Part shown: positions 45,176 through 53,954 of the stretch, in pieces | Numbering within the stretch: the first letter of the stretch is position 1 | Layout of the letters: each line of letters starts with the position of its first letter | Assembly (NCBI RefSeq): GCF_008040165.1 | Contig: NZ_VRUR01000001.1 | Coordinates: forward strand, 1,817,349 to 1,881,348 | DNA length: 64,000 nucleotides | Reading direction: 5' to 3' | DNA from: Flagellimonas hymeniacidonis | Lineage (GTDB): Bacteria; Bacteroidota; Bacteroidia; Flavobacteriales; Flavobacteriaceae | Notes under the pieces: generated by a model | The model's input: the letters and a program-made list of their open reading frames with translations, nothing else | Told to the model about the DNA's origin: nothing | Databases searched by the model: none | Program-made: the position numbers and the translations under genes

Positions 45176-45177
45176 AT

Positions 45178-45513
45178 TCAACAAATTGAAATTAATATCA
45201 AAACGATTGCCGAAATTGCAAAAATGCCATGAATTAAGATTGCTGATTTGGGTCCAAGCTGACCCTTTTTGTGGTTATTGACCAAATATAAACCTCCAAA
45301 AGCGGCCATTAAAAGCATGGCAAAAGCAATCCATAGTTCCAATATTCCCATTGTGATAGCATTGTAAAAGACCAATATTAAGACTAGAAGACCTATAACA
45401 CCGTGAATATTTGCTGCAGACAGTGGTGGTTTTTTATTAGAAAAAATTGCAAACGCCAAATAAATACCTCCAATTACGGCTAAACTTAAAACTAGAATAA
45501 GAACGATTTTCAT
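45178..45513 (-). CDS. Small integral membrane protein
   Basis: A 111-residue protein with four predicted helices: ILVLSLAVIGGIYLAFAIF, IHGVIGLLVLILVFYNAITMG, ELWIAFAMLLMAAFGGLYLV, and AILIHGIFAISAIVLILIS. Two conserved-looking His in IHG sequences lie at matching helix ends, as in some quinone- or heme-associated four-helix proteins. No family is assigned. It lies immediately upstream of the DUF2461 gene on the same strand. Confidence 0.75.
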   Translation of the reverse strand: MKIVLILVLSLAVIGGIYLAFAIFSNKKPPLSAANIHGVIGLLVLILVFYNAITMGILELWIAFAMLLMAAFGGLYLVNNHKKGQLGPKSAILIHGIFAISAIVLILISIC

Positions 45514-45565
45514 TTAATTAGATTTTAATTAGGAAAAAGTGGTTTGAGTTTCGTAATGGAACAAA

Positions 45566-45937
45566 TTAAACTGCCGAGTGCAACCCAACAATGTTTCCTT
45601 CAGTATCCATTATTAGCGCTATGTTTCCAAATTCTCCAATATTAGTTTTGGGCATAATAATTTGACCCCCTGAACCGGGTACAAGACCTAAGACTTCGTC
45701 AATTCGTCCATTTACATCAAAATAAATGGTGGTTCCCTCGGTACTTGGCTTTTGTTGTGGATTAGATCCTATGGCTCCGCTTACACCACCATCCTGAGGG
45801 TTAGAAAAAAAGGCATTTTCAAATCCATCCGGACTTGGCATTCTAAACATTTGAATTTCTAGTACTGTACTATAAAATTCGATCGCTCTATCAAAATCTA
45901 TTGATGGTAAATTAAACCAATTAATTACATTTTTCAT
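45566..45937 (-). CDS. Glyoxalase/VOC-superfamily protein
   Basis: A 123-residue protein with the VOC beta-alpha-beta-beta-beta pattern: NWFNLPSIDFDRAIEFYSTVLEIQMF, then SNPQDGGVSGAIG, TIYFDVNGRIDEVLGLVPGSGGQIIMPKTNIGEFGNIALIMDTEGNIVGLHS. The conserved FYSTVLE and terminal DTEGN fit the family of dioxygenase/bleomycin-resistance-like proteins. The substrate is unknown. Confidence 0.88.
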   Translation of the reverse strand: MKNVINWFNLPSIDFDRAIEFYSTVLEIQMFRMPSPDGFENAFFSNPQDGGVSGAIGSNPQQKPSTEGTTIYFDVNGRIDEVLGLVPGSGGQIIMPKTNIGEFGNIALIMDTEGNIVGLHSAV

Positions 45938-46032
45938 TTCTTTAGTTTTTATTTATAAATGCGTACAATACTTAGACGATTTATAATCCAAAAACGGACG
46001 AAAAAAATTATAAATAATTAAAAATCAGTGAT

Positions 46033-46836
46033 TTAAGCGTTCTTTGCAAGCTGATGTTTTGCCCATCGAGGGGAGTTTTCGATTAAGTAGTTGTGAAGAT
46101 CAATGCCCTCTCCTTTTAAAGGATCAATATTGCGGGTAAGTTCCAATCGCAGGGCCAGAAGCTCTTCATAATTTTTATTTCGAGCTTCCTTTATCATTTT
46201 TATTTTATTTGACTCAATATATAAATCTTGATCAGGATTAAAACGCTTATTCAAACCTGTACATTGATGACATATGCCCTGCTTGTTGATCAAGGCGCAA
46301 CGTTTTTTGAATATTCTTATCATGTCTTTTCGAGAATTAGCAATGGCATGTTTGACTTTACCCTTGGTTAAATTCGTAATAAACATTATCTCATCAATTT
46401 TAAAATTGTATACTTCTTTTAATAAAAGGCAAACCTGATTGGTTAGCGGTAATGTCTTGGTAACACAGCTAAAACAGTAGTTGATATGCTCTCTTATTAT
46501 GAATTTACCATGCTCAGAGGTTCTGGATACTTCAAATTTCTTTTTTAGTAGTTTTTTATCCTGGATATGAGCATCTTTAACCAATTCCATCCAATCTTCT
46601 CCCCAACGCTGACGAGCTCTTAAGCTGTCTTTGGCCAAATTGATTGCGATGGTAAAAACCCATGTTTTAAAAGAGGCCTTTTGCTCATACGATTTTATGT
46701 TGGCGAAGGTTTTTATATAAGTCTCTTGAGCTATGTCTTCTGTTTCCTGTTTATGTGTAACAATGCGATATATAAATGATTTTAGCTCATCTTGAAATAA
46801 GATAAATTGATTCTGATAATGCTTTATATTGTCCAT
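46033..46836 (-). CDS. ECF-type sigma factor with Cys-containing C-terminal extension
   Basis: A 267-residue sigma-70 family protein. Region 2 reads IVTHKQETEDIAQETYIKTFANIKSYEQKASFKTWVFTIAINLAKD. The region-4-like part is FKIDEIMFITNLTKGKVKHAIANSRKDMI. A C-terminal extension contains CALINKQGICHQCTGLNKRF, a possible zinc or redox site. It is translationally close to the upstream Dabb-like gene (13-bp overlap) and belongs to the minus-strand string that begins with SusC. Confidence 0.85.
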   Translation of the reverse strand: MDNIKHYQNQFILFQDELKSFIYRIVTHKQETEDIAQETYIKTFANIKSYEQKASFKTWVFTIAINLAKDSLRARQRWGEDWMELVKDAHIQDKKLLKKKFEVSRTSEHGKFIIREHINYCFSCVTKTLPLTNQVCLLLKEVYNFKIDEIMFITNLTKGKVKHAIANSRKDMIRIFKKRCALINKQGICHQCTGLNKRFNPDQDLYIESNKIKMIKEARNKNYEELLALRLELTRNIDPLKGEGIDLHNYLIENSPRWAKHQLAKNA

Positions 46837-47108
46837 AGGTATTGCTGTAAAGTTTCCATTGAACTAAATTCCATATCAATAATAACATCAAAGTTTCCAG
46901 TAGACTTTTTAAAACTGTTTATTGATATATTATTTATGCCTTCGATTTTTAATGGCAATGAGTCAAATATCTTTAAAAATTCGAACTTACCGTTCTTGGG
47001 GACGTTTTTCGACCATTTATATAATAATATTTGATGAATATCTTTAGATTCTTGACCATGAACGTTTAAGATAACAACACTGAAAAAGAGAAAGAAATAT
47101 TTGTGCAT
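46824..47108 (-). CDS. Small exported Dabb-like (dimeric alpha-beta barrel) protein
   Basis: A 94-residue protein with a signal peptide (FLFFSVVILNVHGQ). The mature part (IHQILLYKWSKNVPKNGKFEFLKIFDSLPLKIEGINNISI and FDVIIDMEFSSMETLQQYL) fits the stress-response A/B-barrel (Dabb) ferredoxin-like fold. Exported members are uncommon. It lies 12 bp after the LolA-like gene and overlaps the sigma factor gene. Confidence 0.65.
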   Translation of the reverse strand: MHKYFFLFFSVVILNVHGQESKDIHQILLYKWSKNVPKNGKFEFLKIFDSLPLKIEGINNISINSFKKSTGNFDVIIDMEFSSMETLQQYLWTI

Positions 47109-47120
47109 ACTAAGGTTGTT

Positions 47121-47735
47121 TCAAATGATTGGAGAGAGAGGGTCGTACGAGATATGGGACATGTCATTTAAGAGTTGATAATCAATCAGTTCAATGCGCT
47201 GTTTGCCTCCTTGCTCCACAGCCTCTTTCCATAAATTTATTTTGCGGTAACTTGTCATTTCACCAAGAAAATACGTTTTACTTTTAGGATTAGAATTTCC
47301 ATGTGCACTGGGATTGCCACCGTGATCTAAAGCAATCCAAAATATTGAATTGCCTTTGAAAGAAAAATGGATTTTGTTAGACTCCATTTCATAAGATAGA
47401 TTTCGTTCTTTCCTAGATAACAAATGAAAAATTCGAGTTGGGATACCTTGCCAAAACAAATGATAATCATTGACTGTTTTTTCATCCCAAAATGAAGAAA
47501 CACCTTTCTCAATAGTCCATCCATTCGTTCTATTTAAAACTTTGGTGCTATTCTTCTGGTTGCTTCTAGTTTGAATCTTAATCCTAGGTTCTTCGAAGTC
47601 TATCCAAAAACTCCTGACCATAGGCAATTCTAGATTTCTTTGGTGAGCTATTGCCAGCATATAACATCCTTTTGCATTTTTCCAGACCTCTTTATCACCA
47701 ATGGCCTTCATGAGCTGCTTTACCAAATCTTGCAT
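47121..47735 (-). CDS. Hypothetical protein related to the LolA-like group
   Basis: A 204-residue protein without a signal peptide. It starts with LVKQLMKAIGDKEVWKNAKGCYMLAIAH, the same layout as the start of the exported LolA-like protein at 41169 (kinase-like KxIGGKxxWxxxKS). The remainder is beta-rich (FWIDFEEPRIKIQTRSNQ, GWTIEKGVSSFWDEK). Assignment to the LolA fold is tentative. It follows SusD by 106 bp in the same orientation. Confidence 0.55.
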   Translation of the reverse strand: MQDLVKQLMKAIGDKEVWKNAKGCYMLAIAHQRNLELPMVRSFWIDFEEPRIKIQTRSNQKNSTKVLNRTNGWTIEKGVSSFWDEKTVNDYHLFWQGIPTRIFHLLSRKERNLSYEMESNKIHFSFKGNSIFWIALDHGGNPSAHGNSNPKSKTYFLGEMTSYRKINLWKEAVEQGGKQRIELIDYQLLNDMSHISYDPLSPII

Positions 47736-47841
47736 TCCTTGGAAGGTTATTCATTATGCTAATAATACTATAACAAAACCACCCAATTGATATTAATCAG
47801 GTGGTTGTTCTAACTCAAATCAACTATTTACTAATGTAAAA

Positions 47842-49212
47842 TCAATTGCTTGGAAAAGCCCACAAATCATCATCTAATAAATGCCCCCCCTGTGATGATA
47901 TTGCGGCCTCATAGTTAGCTGTGTTTGTCTGTCTTTCAGTAAGTGGATATAAATACCTTCTTGGAATAACCCCGGTTGGGTTTACGCTCGGTACAGCGTC
48001 GGGATTTGGCACTAAATCAGGATACCCTGTACGCCTGTAATCTACCCAAGATTCAAATGGGGCATTACCGTATAGAGATTTATACTTTTCTTCTATTATG
48101 GTTTCTATTTTTTCAGATTCAGTGCCTGAAATAGCTAAACTACTGGTGTATGAATCCGCATCGGTTTGCGACACCCCAATATATAGCATATTGGCTTCAA
48201 CAGCATCTCGCAATGCTTGTAAAGCATCAGCATCAGCACCTCCAGTTCTAACAATGGCTTCAGCCTCTATAAATTTCACTTCCCAATAAGAAATCAATGG
48301 CGTGGGCGACGAAAATTGTCCCCAAAAGAGTCCTGCCAAACCAGCAAATGATTCACCGTCCGTTGTATATAGGGGTAATCTAGGATCGCCCACCATCATA
48401 GCACTTAATGTCGGTGAAAATCCCATAGTACTTGGTCTATCATTATCAAATAAGGCCAATGGATTTGCATTTTGAGCAGGCGAACTGTATATAAAATCTG
48501 GTTGTTCGGCAGTACTTGTAAAAGCTTGTTGCGCTTCCTGCAAGGCGTTTTGAGCGGCTGATACCCCGTTAACTGATGTAAGATGCATATAGTATCTAGC
48601 TTTTAAAGCGTGAGCTACCCCTTCCCAGTTTACGTTATCTGCTGAACCAGCACCCGCAAAGGCACCTACACCGGCACTAACTCCCTCGTTTATTGATTCA
48701 TCCAACAATCGTTGGATAGCATCATATAAATTGGATTGTTGATCGTATACAGGGATTAAATTTCCTTGGTCTCCAATAAAAGCTTCTGAAAATGGAACAT
48801 CTCCCCAAGAACTAGTTGCTACGCCTAAGTTTGCAGCCATGTATAATTTAGCCAAAGCACTAATTTCGCCAGAACTATTGTCAATTATTACAAAACAGTC
48901 CCGCATAGATCCTGCACCGTATAGACCAGTATCCCATAAACCGGCTACGCCACCCTCAGGAATATTATACTGGCCAATGGCAATCTGTTGCGCATCCAAT
49001 CCTTCAAAATGTTGAATTATGATTCCAGCGGACCTACCACCAAGAGCGACCAAATTTCTATGTGTTTGAGCAATCATACCGGGATAGATCGCCCCAGCAT
49101 TTATACTTTCTGCAGAAGGATTATCCGGGTCAACGTTTATATCAGTTATTTCACAAGAGAAAAAGACTGAGAAAAATAAAACTATTGATGATATTTTTTT
49201 AATTGTTTTCAT
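47842..49212 (-). CDS. SusD/RagB-family outer-membrane lipoprotein
   Basis: A 456-residue lipoprotein with signal MKTIKKISSIVLFFSVFFSC (lipobox Cys20). ITDINVDPDNPSAES, LAKLYMAANLGVATSSWGDVPFSEAF, WEGVAHALKARYYMHLTSV, and ETIIEEKYKSLYGNAPFESWVDYRRTGYPDL are typical of the SusD-like group often paired with peptide or generic SusC transporters. It starts 6 bp after the SusC stop. Together they form an outer-membrane uptake complex; the ligand is unknown because no glycoside hydrolase or peptidase gene accompanies the pair. Confidence 0.92.
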   Translation of the reverse strand: MKTIKKISSIVLFFSVFFSCEITDINVDPDNPSAESINAGAIYPGMIAQTHRNLVALGGRSAGIIIQHFEGLDAQQIAIGQYNIPEGGVAGLWDTGLYGAGSMRDCFVIIDNSSGEISALAKLYMAANLGVATSSWGDVPFSEAFIGDQGNLIPVYDQQSNLYDAIQRLLDESINEGVSAGVGAFAGAGSADNVNWEGVAHALKARYYMHLTSVNGVSAAQNALQEAQQAFTSTAEQPDFIYSSPAQNANPLALFDNDRPSTMGFSPTLSAMMVGDPRLPLYTTDGESFAGLAGLFWGQFSSPTPLISYWEVKFIEAEAIVRTGGADADALQALRDAVEANMLYIGVSQTDADSYTSSLAISGTESEKIETIIEEKYKSLYGNAPFESWVDYRRTGYPDLVPNPDAVPSVNPTGVIPRRYLYPLTERQTNTANYEAAISSQGGHLLDDDLWAFPSN

Positions 49213-49218
49213 ATTCTT

Positions 49219-52200
49219 CTAAAAGTTAAGTTTTACATCAAGACCGTAGCTTTTTGTATTAGGTTGGTTAAAGTATTCCAAACCAAACCCATTAGTATCT
49301 CCGGTTAGGTTGGTTTCCGGATCCAATCCTGGATAATCAGTCTCTAGCCATAAGTTCCTACCATGAACAGAAATTGACAACCCTTCCAGAAACGTCTTAT
49401 TCAATATTTTATCTGGAAAATTATAGGTCAACGAGACCTCTCTTAAACGTATCCAGGATGAGTCAAATACGGCACTTTCCGAAAGTCCACCGAAGCCATA
49501 TCGTCGATAAAAATTATTGTTTTCACTAATAGTTGGATCTGATATCGCTACAACTTGATTGTTAACCTGGCCAGTGGATTGAACTACACCTGGAAAAACA
49601 GTAGTTTGGTCCCTGTTCAATGTCAACTCTGACACTCCGAAGTAGTTCAATATGCCACAGGTACCACACCAAACATCGCCTCCCTCTCTTATATCCAGCA
49701 AAGCTGTTAAAGTGATGTTTTTATATCTAAAAGAATTGTTGATGCCGGCAGTCCAATCAGGTATGGGGTCTCCTACTACTCCTTGCGTAGGATCAGCTAA
49801 CGGATAACCATTATCATCAATTAGGACATCGCCATTATCATTGCGCAAAAAGCGAGTGCCAAATAATGCTCCATAGGGTTCTCCCACTACCGCCCTGGAA
49901 CTAGTGCCCGCAAATCCATTTAAAGTAATGGATTGTACTCCTTCAACTAATTCCTCAACGGTATTTTCATAAGTTGTCCAGTTCACATCAAGATTCCACG
50001 TAAAATTTGCAGATTGAATCGGGACTATACCTAAAGCGACTTCGAAACCTTCATTTGTTACTAGTCCAGCATTCGCAATTCTCGTAAGAAAACCAGAAGA
50101 CGAAGCAGTATTTACTGGTATGATTTGACCATCTGTTTCTTTATCATAGTATGTAAAATCCAATTTTACACGATTCTGAAACAAGCCTAGTTCTAGGCCA
50201 ATTTCAAATTCAGTAGTTTCTTCCGGTTCTATAAATGGATTTCCTGCCTGGGATGATCTCTCAAATGAAGTACTATCGTAAGCTGGGAAGGTAACACTTT
50301 GAATAAACCCGTCACCACTCACAAAAGTACTTGCAAAGTTTGTAATGGTTGAGAATACAGGTGCATCGTTACCCTGCTTACCCCAAGAAGCTCTTAGTTT
50401 TCCATAATTAACGACTGAATCTTCTTTTAGCAATTCAGAAAAGACAAAGCTTCCCCCAAAAGAAAAAGATTGGAAGGTATTGTTCCCTACTGGTAAGGTT
50501 GAGGACCAGTCATTTCTAAAGGAAGGTGTAAAAAACAACATATTGTTATAGCCCACTGTGCCTGTTGCGAAGGCACCGATCAACTTCTTGGGAGTTTGCG
50601 ATAATTCTTGGGCTTGCGTCGTACTAACGTTGCTTAAATTAAAAAACCCAGGAATTGTTAATCCATCTCCTATAACAGTTTGTCGATTACTTTTTGTGTA
50701 AAACCCATCATAACCTATTGCCCCGGTTAAACTAAGTTTTTCATTAAAATCATAATTAATATTAGCTAGAACATTCCAGTTAATATCTTGATTGGCAATT
50801 ACGTCGTTGATAACCCTGCCGTTACCAAAACTGGCATCGATAATATCGAAACCTATTTTTCTAGTATCCGTATATCTGTCAATGGAAACGGTTGATTTTA
50901 TGGACAACCAATCCCTGAAGTCATATGACAAACCTACTTTACCTATAAATCGGTTAACGTCATCCAGATTGGTGTTTCTAGCAACCGTGAAATAGGGATT
51001 GTTGTAAATCCCATTCCTATAACTTCGATGTCCTGGAAGCTCCGCTCCTGGAATGTCATAAAAATAAGAAGATTCATTATCCGCTCCAGCTTGTCCTGTC
51101 AAACCATTTCCATTGTCAAAAGTGGGAGTTGTTCTTAATAGGCCTAACATGATACCAGAAATATTTGAACCTCTTTGTACTCTATTACCTCCAGAATTGG
51201 TATATTGACCGGAAGCATCCAAGGCTAGTTTATCGTTAAGTTGGGCTTTGACGTCCAACCTATACGTTTGCCTATCAAACAATTCATTAGGTGCTATACC
51301 TTTTTGGTGCAATCTCCCAACGTTGAATCGATAATTTACTTTTTCGTTCCCTCCACTTACACCAAAATTGATGTCTGTACGCTGTCCTACTTTAAAGAAA
51401 TCATAATGATCAAAGGTTCTAGCTTGCTGTCCATTGCCTGTGCCTGCAGGAACCAATCGACCTCTAGGATCAAAGGGGTATGTTGCGTCTCCGTCATATT
51501 CCAGATCTGCTACCCGTGGACCCCATGAATCGCCTTCAAAAGTTTCAGGCCCTCTCCATTGTAACCCGCTACCATCTGGATTATGACGACCCTGGGCGTA
51601 TTCTCTTTGTAATCTAGGTACCTTATTGAATTCTGACAAAGAGGTGGAAGTGGAAAAAGTATATCTGGTTTTTCCTGCACTACCTTTTTTGGTGGTAACA
51701 AGTATTACCCCGTTAGCTGCACGTAAACCATATAAAGTTTGAGCTGCTACCCCTTTCAAGATATTTATAGATTCAATATCACTCGAGTTTAGGTCTACTG
51801 CCCTATTTGAGAAATCTGACCCTCCCAAGCTGGAATTGTTGAATGACTGTGTTGGATCTTCAGAAAAGGAAGAGTTATCTATGGGCACTCCATCAACTAC
51901 AAATAGTGGAGAATTTGATCTCGTAATAGATGTATTACCTCTTATCCGAATATTTGCGGATGCCCCCACAGAACCGGAAGAAGTAGTAACCTGAACCCCG
52001 GCAGCTTTTGCGCTTAAGGCCGAAACCAAGTTGGTTTCTTGGGACTTGGTCACGTCATCCGAACCAACACTTTGAACGGAATAACTTAAAGAGCGTGGTG
52101 TAGCCTCGATACCTTGGGCCGTTACAACAACTTCATCCAGCGCATTACCAAAATTCAAGGAAGCATTGATAGTATTTGAACTCCCAACTGATATTTCTTG

Positions 52201-52443
52201 CTCGGTAAAACCGATATAACTGAAAACTAGTATATCCCCAGTGTCAGCGTTAATAGTATAGTTCCCATCAAAATCTGTTTGGGTACCGTTGGTGGTACCT
52301 TTAACAACAACGTTTGCTCCAGGCAGTGGTTCACCAGACTCATCTGAAACAGCACCTGAAATTACTCTTTCTTGTGAGTAGGTAAAATTGGTGAACATCA
52401 TCAAAAATGCCCCCACATACAGAAGTTTTAAATTTTGTTTCAT
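49219..52443 (-). CDS. SusC/RagA-family TonB-dependent outer-membrane transporter
   Basis: A 1074-residue protein with a signal peptide (cleavage near FTYSQ, residue 24). An N-terminal carboxypeptidase-regulatory-like domain follows (ISGAVSDESGEPLPGANVVVKGTTNGTQTDFDGNYTI), then a TonB-box region (LDEVVVTAQG), the plug (RGNTSITRSNSPLFVVDGVPID) and a beta-barrel ending in GLDVKLNF with terminal aromatic Phe. Promoter box TACATTTG lies 26 bp upstream. It is divergent from the LytS/LytTR pair at 52863. Confidence 0.95.
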   Translation of the reverse strand: MKQNLKLLYVGAFLMMFTNFTYSQERVISGAVSDESGEPLPGANVVVKGTTNGTQTDFDGNYTINADTGDILVFSYIGFTEQEISVGSSNTINASLNFGNALDEVVVTAQGIEATPRSLSYSVQSVGSDDVTKSQETNLVSALSAKAAGVQVTTSSGSVGASANIRIRGNTSITRSNSPLFVVDGVPIDNSSFSEDPTQSFNNSSLGGSDFSNRAVDLNSSDIESINILKGVAAQTLYGLRAANGVILVTTKKGSAGKTRYTFSTSTSLSEFNKVPRLQREYAQGRHNPDGSGLQWRGPETFEGDSWGPRVADLEYDGDATYPFDPRGRLVPAGTGNGQQARTFDHYDFFKVGQRTDINFGVSGGNEKVNYRFNVGRLHQKGIAPNELFDRQTYRLDVKAQLNDKLALDASGQYTNSGGNRVQRGSNISGIMLGLLRTTPTFDNGNGLTGQAGADNESSYFYDIPGAELPGHRSYRNGIYNNPYFTVARNTNLDDVNRFIGKVGLSYDFRDWLSIKSTVSIDRYTDTRKIGFDIIDASFGNGRVINDVIANQDINWNVLANINYDFNEKLSLTGAIGYDGFYTKSNRQTVIGDGLTIPGFFNLSNVSTTQAQELSQTPKKLIGAFATGTVGYNNMLFFTPSFRNDWSSTLPVGNNTFQSFSFGGSFVFSELLKEDSVVNYGKLRASWGKQGNDAPVFSTITNFASTFVSGDGFIQSVTFPAYDSTSFERSSQAGNPFIEPEETTEFEIGLELGLFQNRVKLDFTYYDKETDGQIIPVNTASSSGFLTRIANAGLVTNEGFEVALGIVPIQSANFTWNLDVNWTTYENTVEELVEGVQSITLNGFAGTSSRAVVGEPYGALFGTRFLRNDNGDVLIDDNGYPLADPTQGVVGDPIPDWTAGINNSFRYKNITLTALLDIREGGDVWCGTCGILNYFGVSELTLNRDQTTVFPGVVQSTGQVNNQVVAISDPTISENNNFYRRYGFGGLSESAVFDSSWIRLREVSLTYNFPDKILNKTFLEGLSISVHGRNLWLETDYPGLDPETNLTGDTNGFGLEYFNQPNTKSYGLDVKLNF

Positions 52444-52469
52444 AAAACATTTTTTAAAGTTAGTTGGGT

Positions 52470-52477
52470 CAAATGTA
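52470..52477 (-). promoter_or_regulatory. Promoter -7 box of the susC-like gene
   Basis: TACATTTG on the minus strand is a full match to the Bacteroidetes TAnnTTTG element, 26 bp before ATG 52443. A convincing TTG element at -33 was not seen, so an activator may be required. Confidence 0.6.
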
Positions 52478-52605
52478 TCTGCTTGCAGCCTTGAAGAAGT
52501 AATTTATGATGCCGTTGGAAATTATTGTTGCGAGCTGTTTTGAAGGCAGGATTATCTTGGATGGGAAAAAGTAAAATCAGCTGTTGTGTCCAAAATTAAA
52601 TCCTG

Positions 52606-52634
52606 TCGCAACATCAATTGTTCATTCGCAACAT
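52606..52634 (+). promoter_or_regulatory. Candidate LytTR binding site: two identical 9-bp direct repeats
   Basis: TCGCAACAT occurs at 52606-52614 and 52626-52634, 20 bp apart start to start, i.e. about two helical turns. LytTR-domain regulators usually bind 9-bp direct repeats with 11-13 bp spacers, and a LytTR regulator gene is adjacent (53951). The site lies in the 419-bp region between SusC and LytS. Confidence 0.6.
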
Positions 52635-52725
52635 ATTTTTTAATCTATAATACCTTAGGAAATACATTAGCAAAAAGTCCCACTTAGACTTTGTCTTACA
52701 GTGTGATTATTTGAATTAGCAAACA

Positions 52726-52754
52726 GGCCAAGGAGTGAATACCTTGGCTTTTTT
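52726..52754 (+). terminator. Orphan Rho-independent terminator between divergent SusC and LytS genes
   Basis: Stem GCCAAGG/CCTTGGC (52727-52733 and 52742-52748) with an 8-nt loop and TTTTTT after it, oriented for plus-strand transcripts. No plus-strand gene precedes it, so it must end a short RNA or attenuate the LytS mRNA, whose start codon is at 52863. Confidence 0.8.
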
Positions 52755-52862
52755 GCTTTTTCTAATGGTATAAATCCCCAAAAAAGATGTAGAATGCAAT
52801 TTTCGATGCGCATGACAATAATGAAGCAGAACTCAAAAAAAATTAATACCTAAATTGCAAGG

Positions 52863-53954
52863 ATGCAATTCTTTAGAAGGAAGAAAGCTCCAATAAGGAG
52901 ATTACATATTTATTTGATTGCTCTTTTGTTTGCTACAATTGTCACTATACAATCAGCTACAACAAATGAGAATGGTCAAATTGTACTGAACATCACTTTT
53001 ATAATTCTATTTTATATAAACTACATTGTATGGGCTTTAATTTTTGATTGGGTTTTTGGATTGTTTTTAAGCATAAAGGAATTCAAAAAACCAGTATTAA
53101 AAAACCTTATCTCAGTAGTAATAAATTTGCTTCTATTAGCTCTTGCGCATAGTTTTATATCCAATATTATCTTTTATATCTATAGATTGATAATAGGTTC
53201 AAAGAAATTTAATGAGATAGTCCCTCAGTTTCTAGAGTATTTCTCACGAATATATTCGCAAAGACTTTTGGATATTATAATAATACTGGGGCTCTTAAAG
53301 ATTCTTGATCTTTTTAGAACCTCTCAAAGTAGAAAATTAAAGGTGGCAGAACTTGAAAATCAACTTCACATGTCGCAACTACAATCTTTAAGAGCTCAAT
53401 TGAATCCACATTTCTTATTTAATTCACTTCATGCTTTGCACACTTTAATAGGCCATAATGATGAAAAAGCAAAGAATATGGTAATTAAAATTAGCAATCT
53501 ACTGAGAAGAATATTGGACCATAGTGACAAGCAATTAATAACTTTAGAAGAAGAATTGGAGTACTTAAAAGACTATTTGGATATAGAGCAAGAACGTTTT
53601 CATGACCGCTTGACCATAGATTTCAATATTGATTCAAATTCAAAAAAGTTCATGGTGCCGTCACTTATGTTACAAACTTTGGCAGAAAATGCCTTTAAAC
53701 ATGGTATTTCATTACTAGTGGGTAAAGGAATAATAAAATTATCTACTAAATTAAATGAGGATAGATTATTAATTTCAATGAGTAATACAACACCGCTGGA
53801 AAATAATGGCCTACGTAATAATTCGACCAAAGTTGGTTTAAAAAACTTAAGAAAACGCTTGATTGGAATCTACGGCGAAAATCAAAGTATCGCCACTATT
53901 AAGAACAAAACTATTTTTAAGGTAGATATCATGCTTAAAAGTACTCGAGAATGA
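52863..53954 (+). CDS. LytS/YehU-type sensor histidine kinase
   Basis: A 363-residue membrane kinase. About four transmembrane helices fill residues 14-155 (LHIYLIALLFATIVTI, IVLNITFIILFYINYIVWAL, LISVVINLLLLALAHSFI, LLDIIIILGLLKIL). A short coiled coil (KLKVAELENQLHMSQLQSL) leads to the His-kinase box LRAQLNPHFLFNSLHALHTLI with H183. The ATP-binding domain shows LMLQTLAENAFKHGI and VGLKNLRKRL. There is no periplasmic domain of size, so it probably senses membrane or intramembrane cues. It overlaps the response regulator gene by 4 bp. Confidence 0.92.
   Translation: MQFFRRKKAPIRRLHIYLIALLFATIVTIQSATTNENGQIVLNITFIILFYINYIVWALIFDWVFGLFLSIKEFKKPVLKNLISVVINLLLLALAHSFISNIIFYIYRLIIGSKKFNEIVPQFLEYFSRIYSQRLLDIIIILGLLKILDLFRTSQSRKLKVAELENQLHMSQLQSLRAQLNPHFLFNSLHALHTLIGHNDEKAKNMVIKISNLLRRILDHSDKQLITLEEELEYLKDYLDIEQERFHDRLTIDFNIDSNSKKFMVPSLMLQTLAENAFKHGISLLVGKGIIKLSTKLNEDRLLISMSNTTPLENNGLRNNSTKVGLKNLRKRLIGIYGENQSIATIKNKTIFKVDIMLKSTRE

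Noticed and set aside
51481..51500. ATGTTGCG resembling the LytTR half-site on the opposite strand
   Set aside because: Lies inside the SusC coding region, single copy, no second half at 20 bp.
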